Assembly (NCBI GenBank): GCA_963790545.1
Contig: CAWBPA010000021.1
Coordinates: 1 to 64,000 of the forward strand
Length of the DNA: 64,000 nucleotides
Reading direction: 5' to 3'
Source: DATBJG01 sp963790545
GTDB taxonomy: Bacteria > Acidobacteriota > Vicinamibacteria > Vicinamibacterales > JAMQPK01
The notes under the pieces are model-generated. The model was not told the origin of the DNA, searched no databases, and saw only the letters and a list, made by a program, of their open reading frames with translations. The first letter of the stretch is position 1. Each line of letters begins with the position of its first letter. Below are positions 61,369-64,000 of this stretch, piece by piece. The position numbers were made by a program, and so were the translations under genes.

Positions 61369-63804
61369 ATGCACACAGGAGTGTTGCGAGCCCTCGAATT
61401 CGATCGCATCGTCGAGGTCGCGCAGAGCTTTGCCGTCACGCCACTAGGTGTCTCCAGACTGGCCGCTCTGTATCCGTCGACTGATGCGCAGCGCGTCGCA
61501 CAGAACCTGGGCATCACCACTGAAACGGTCAAGTACCTGCAGGCGAATGGCTCGTTCTCGCTGACAGCGCCGGCCGAAATCGAAGCCGTTCTTCTGGCGC
61601 TGGCTGTTGAAGGTCGCCCTCTCGAGCCGCTTCGGCTCGTCGGGTTCGCTGACTTTCTCGAATCCATCGACAACACGCGCGCGGGGGTTCGGCGACAGGC
61701 CGCAGCTTTTCCGGCACTCGCGGCGCTCGTCGAGCCCTGTGCCTCGTTCAAAGGACAGATTGCCGAGGTCCGTCGGCAGATCTCTCCGGCTGGTGAAGTC
61801 GTCGACACCGCGAGCCCAGAGCTCAGAACGATTCGCGATCGACTGCGGAAGCAACGCAGCCGACTTCGCGGCACGCTCGAATCGTACCTCCGCGGCAAAG
61901 AGACTGCCCGGTACCTTCAGGATCAGGTCGTCACCGAGCGAAACGGCCGCCTCGTGCTGGTCGTGCGCGCCGAACACCGGTCATCAATTCCCGGCATCAT
62001 TCACGGCAGTTCGGGCAGCGGGGCCAGCCTCTACCTCGAACCGTTGAGCACGGTCGAGGTCAACAACGAGATCGTGGCGCTCGAAGAACAGGAAGCCGAA
62101 GAGATCCGCAAGATTTTGCTGATTCTTACCGAGAGCTTCCGCTCGCGTGCGCTGGACGTGCAGCGCACGATCGAAGTGGCTACCGAGCTCGATGTTCTGC
62201 AGGCCAAGGCGCGGTTGGCGGAGCTTATCGATGGCGTGGAACCGGCAGTGGCCTCCGATGGCCGCCTCGAGCTTCGAGGCGCCCGTCACCCATTGTTGAT
62301 TCCCTCCGTGCTGGCAAGACTCGGGGAATCGGATCCGAACAGAAAGCCACCAACGCCTGTCGATCTCGTGATGATCTCGCCTACTCGGGTCTTGCTGATT
62401 ACGGGTCCGAATACTGGCGGGAAGACGGTGGCGTTGAAGACGGCCGGGCTGCTGGTCGTGATGGCCCAAGCCGGTTTCCACATTCCCGCAGTCATTGCCT
62501 CGCTGCCTGTTTTCCGTTCCGTCTATGCCGACATCGGTGACGAGCAATCCATTGCCGCGAATCTGAGCACGTTCTCCGGACACATAACGAATATCGCGTC
62601 GATGGACCGTACGCTCGTCCAGCCGGCGCTCGTGCTGTTGGACGAGCTTGGCGCAGGTACCGACCCGACCGAAGGTGGCGCGCTCGGCGTTGCAATCATC
62701 GACCACTTTCGACAGCGCGGCGCACATGTCCTCTCGACAACGCACTACGATGCCCTGAAAGCCTACGCCTCGACGACTGAAGGCGTCGTCTGTGCCGCGT
62801 TCGGGTTCCATCCTGAAACATTCGAGCCGACCTACAACCTCGTGTACGGCTCACCGGGGCGGAGCCTCGCGCTCGAGATTGCGGGCCGACTCGGGCTGAG
62901 CCCGTCGATTGTCGACGCGGCACGAAGTAATCTGTCGGCCGAGCAAGCGCAGCTGGCCAATCATCTGGCCAGGATGGATGAGGAGCTTCGAGCGCTCGAT
63001 CATGACCGCAGGCTCGTCAAGCGGGAGCGCGAGCTGCTCGACGAAGCCGACGTTCGTACGCGCGCGCGCGAAGAATCATTGCGACACCGTGAAGAAACAT
63101 CAAGGGTACGGCTGAATCAGGCGCTGGATGAACATTTGCGCGAAGCACGTTCCCAAATCGATGCAGTACTGGCCGATTTGCGACGGCGTACCTCCGAACT
63201 TGCGGCACAGGCCGCTCGTCATGGTGGCGAGGCGCCGTCGACTGGTGACACCGGCGCGACCCGCAGCCAGGCACGAACCGCTGTCGAGAATGTCATCGAG
63301 CGGTTGAGACCCGAAGCGACCGAGCGCACATCCACGACGAGTACACCGTCCGGGCGACCCGCGACGGTCGGCGACCGCGTGCTTGCGAGTGCTTTTGGTC
63401 TCGAGGGTACCGTCGTCGCTGTACACGACCGCGAAGCTGAAGTCGAGGTGCAGGGAAAGCGCTTGCGCGCAAGACTCGCTGACCTTCAGGTGCTCGCGGC
63501 GGTTCAACCGGCTTCATCGCGCGTGCGTGTCGATGTTCACTTGCAGCCCCGATCCGACGCTCTGTCAGAGCTGAACCTTGTTGGCTCGACGGTCGACGAT
63601 GCGCTGTCGCGCGTCGACAAGTTTCTGGATGAAAGCTTGTTGACCGAGCAACGTATCATCCGGCTCATTCATGGATATGGCACCGGCCAGCTGCGACGCG
63701 CCATCGCCACCTATCTGGAGACGCACCCACTCGTGGCACACTTCCAGCCGGCGCCGGCCGACCAGGGTGGGGGCGGCGTCACGGTGGTGGAACTGAAAGA
63801 GTAA
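61369..63804 (+). CDS. mutS2: MutS2 family DNA/ribosome-associated ATPase with Smr domain
   Basis: 811 residues. Walker A GPNTGGKTV at about residue 345, the ABC-ATPase motifs STFSGHITNIASM and VLLDELGAGTDPTEGGALG, a coiled coil (DHDRRLVKRERELLDEADVRTRAREES), a KOW-like domain (ASAFGLEGTVVAVHDREAEV) and a C-terminal Smr nuclease domain (LNLVGSTVDDALSRVDKFLDESL, LIHGYGTGQLRRAI). Lacks the mismatch-binding domain of MutS1. Roles in suppressing recombination and in rescuing collided ribosomes are known from the family. It lies 26 bases ahead of dnaG. Confidence 0.95.
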   Translation: MHTGVLRALEFDRIVEVAQSFAVTPLGVSRLAALYPSTDAQRVAQNLGITTETVKYLQANGSFSLTAPAEIEAVLLALAVEGRPLEPLRLVGFADFLESIDNTRAGVRRQAAAFPALAALVEPCASFKGQIAEVRRQISPAGEVVDTASPELRTIRDRLRKQRSRLRGTLESYLRGKETARYLQDQVVTERNGRLVLVVRAEHRSSIPGIIHGSSGSGASLYLEPLSTVEVNNEIVALEEQEAEEIRKILLILTESFRSRALDVQRTIEVATELDVLQAKARLAELIDGVEPAVASDGRLELRGARHPLLIPSVLARLGESDPNRKPPTPVDLVMISPTRVLLITGPNTGGKTVALKTAGLLVVMAQAGFHIPAVIASLPVFRSVYADIGDEQSIAANLSTFSGHITNIASMDRTLVQPALVLLDELGAGTDPTEGGALGVAIIDHFRQRGAHVLSTTHYDALKAYASTTEGVVCAAFGFHPETFEPTYNLVYGSPGRSLALEIAGRLGLSPSIVDAARSNLSAEQAQLANHLARMDEELRALDHDRRLVKRERELLDEADVRTRAREESLRHREETSRVRLNQALDEHLREARSQIDAVLADLRRRTSELAAQAARHGGEAPSTGDTGATRSQARTAVENVIERLRPEATERTSTTSTPSGRPATVGDRVLASAFGLEGTVVAVHDREAEVEVQGKRLRARLADLQVLAAVQPASSRVRVDVHLQPRSDALSELNLVGSTVDDALSRVDKFLDESLLTEQRIIRLIHGYGTGQLRRAIATYLETHPLVAHFQPAPADQGGGGVTVVELKE

Positions 63805-63830
63805 GCCAAGCCGAAGCCAATGCCAGTTTG

Positions 63831-64000
63831 ATGGCGTTATTCCCACAGTCCTTCATCGACGACCTGAAGCTCCAGGCCGACATCGTGCAAGTGATCCAGG
63901 AATACGTGTCGCTGAAGAAGGCTGGACAGAGCTACAAGGGACTCTGTCCATTTCACTCGGAAAAGACTCCGTCTTTTACGGTGAACCGAGACAAGGGGTT
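63831..64000 (+). CDS. dnaG: DNA primase (5' end only)
   Basis: The first 56 codons from ATG 63831 encode MALFPQSFIDDLKLQADIVQ and later EYVSLKKAGQSYKGLCPFHSEKTPSF, the start of the DnaG zinc-binding domain with the CPFH motif. The rest lies beyond the window. Start is clear. Confidence 0.95.
   Translation, partial: MALFPQSFIDDLKLQADIVQVIQEYVSLKKAGQSYKGLCPFHSEKTPSFTVNRDKG

Noticed and set aside
1..64000. Mobile elements, prophage or integrase genes
   Set aside because: No transposase, integrase or phage protein was recognised; the gene content is all chromosomal housekeeping. Only REP-like palindromes suggest mobility.

Overview
The window is a gene-dense, high-GC (about 60 %) chromosomal segment from a diderm bacterium. 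LptD, a TonB/ExbB/ExbD system, lipoprotein signals and an inner-membrane proton-pumping pyrophosphatase indicate an outer membrane. The gene content and order (M16 protease pair, DksA-like/Lon, RSH, tonB-exbBD, hppA, secDF-yajC-tgt, accD-folC-lptD, mutS2-dnaG) and protein styles look like Acidobacteriota, probably the Vicinamibacteria. That placement is inference from memory of the families, not a search. Nearly everything is housekeeping; I see no prophage, integrase, transposase, CRISPR array, rRNA or convincing tRNA.

Layout. 1-2566 (-): two M16 peptidases, one with and one without the HxxEH zinc site. 2725-9320 (+): exported protein, strong terminator, ileS, lspA, lgt, rluD, Nudix hydrolase. 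9430-12417 (-): lon and a DksA/TraR protein. 12844-14218: two conserved unknowns. 14314-17117 (-): ridA, rpmB, RelA/SpoT. 17391-18362 (+): TPR lipoprotein. 18463-20906 (-): exbD, exbD, exbB, tonB behind a near-consensus promoter. 21345-29589 (-): hppA, DUF502, uppP, secF, secD, yajC, tgt. 29673-30842 (+): ddl. 31018-31469 (+): a promoter and two 15-codon Lys/Gly-rich micro-ORFs. 31509-33713 (-): HEAT-repeat/cyclophilin lipoprotein. 33792-41691 (+): deoxynucleoside kinase, accD, folC, lptD and three deoxysugar genes. 41719-42674 (-): PLP dehydratase. 42761-43798 (+): radical SAM protein. 43808-48455: htpX, a secreted unknown, thiC with TPP riboswitch, RlmI-like methyltransferase. 48479-54638 (+): rpiB, glyA, dinG, TPR protein, yggS-type PLP protein, divIVA-like. 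54664-60401 (-): small unknown, lepB, lepA, citrate synthase, cellulose-synthase-like glycosyltransferase. 60479-64000 (+): larB, mutS2 and the start of dnaG.

How it works together: envelope assembly (lspA, lgt, lepB, secDF-yajC, uppP, ddl, lptD, TonB energisation), translation and its quality control (ileS, rpmB, lepA, tgt, rluD, lon, htpX), stringent and stress control (RSH, DksA-like, ridA) and one-carbon/vitamin metabolism (glyA, folC, thiC) are intermixed.

Two things need care. First, many genes in 1-9300 and 37,900-54,400 carry single-base frameshifts, including essential ones, while 9,430-37,900 and 54,660-64,000 are clean; regional sequence error is the simplest explanation. I annotate these as full-span genes and mark the breaks. 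Second, the short spacers hold an unusual set of non-coding elements: ten degenerate arrays with an exact 7-bp period but a different heptamer at most sites (many folding back on themselves), REP-like palindromes between the thiC riboswitch and its gene, and the paired 15-aa micro-ORFs. These are the best candidates for undescribed biology here.
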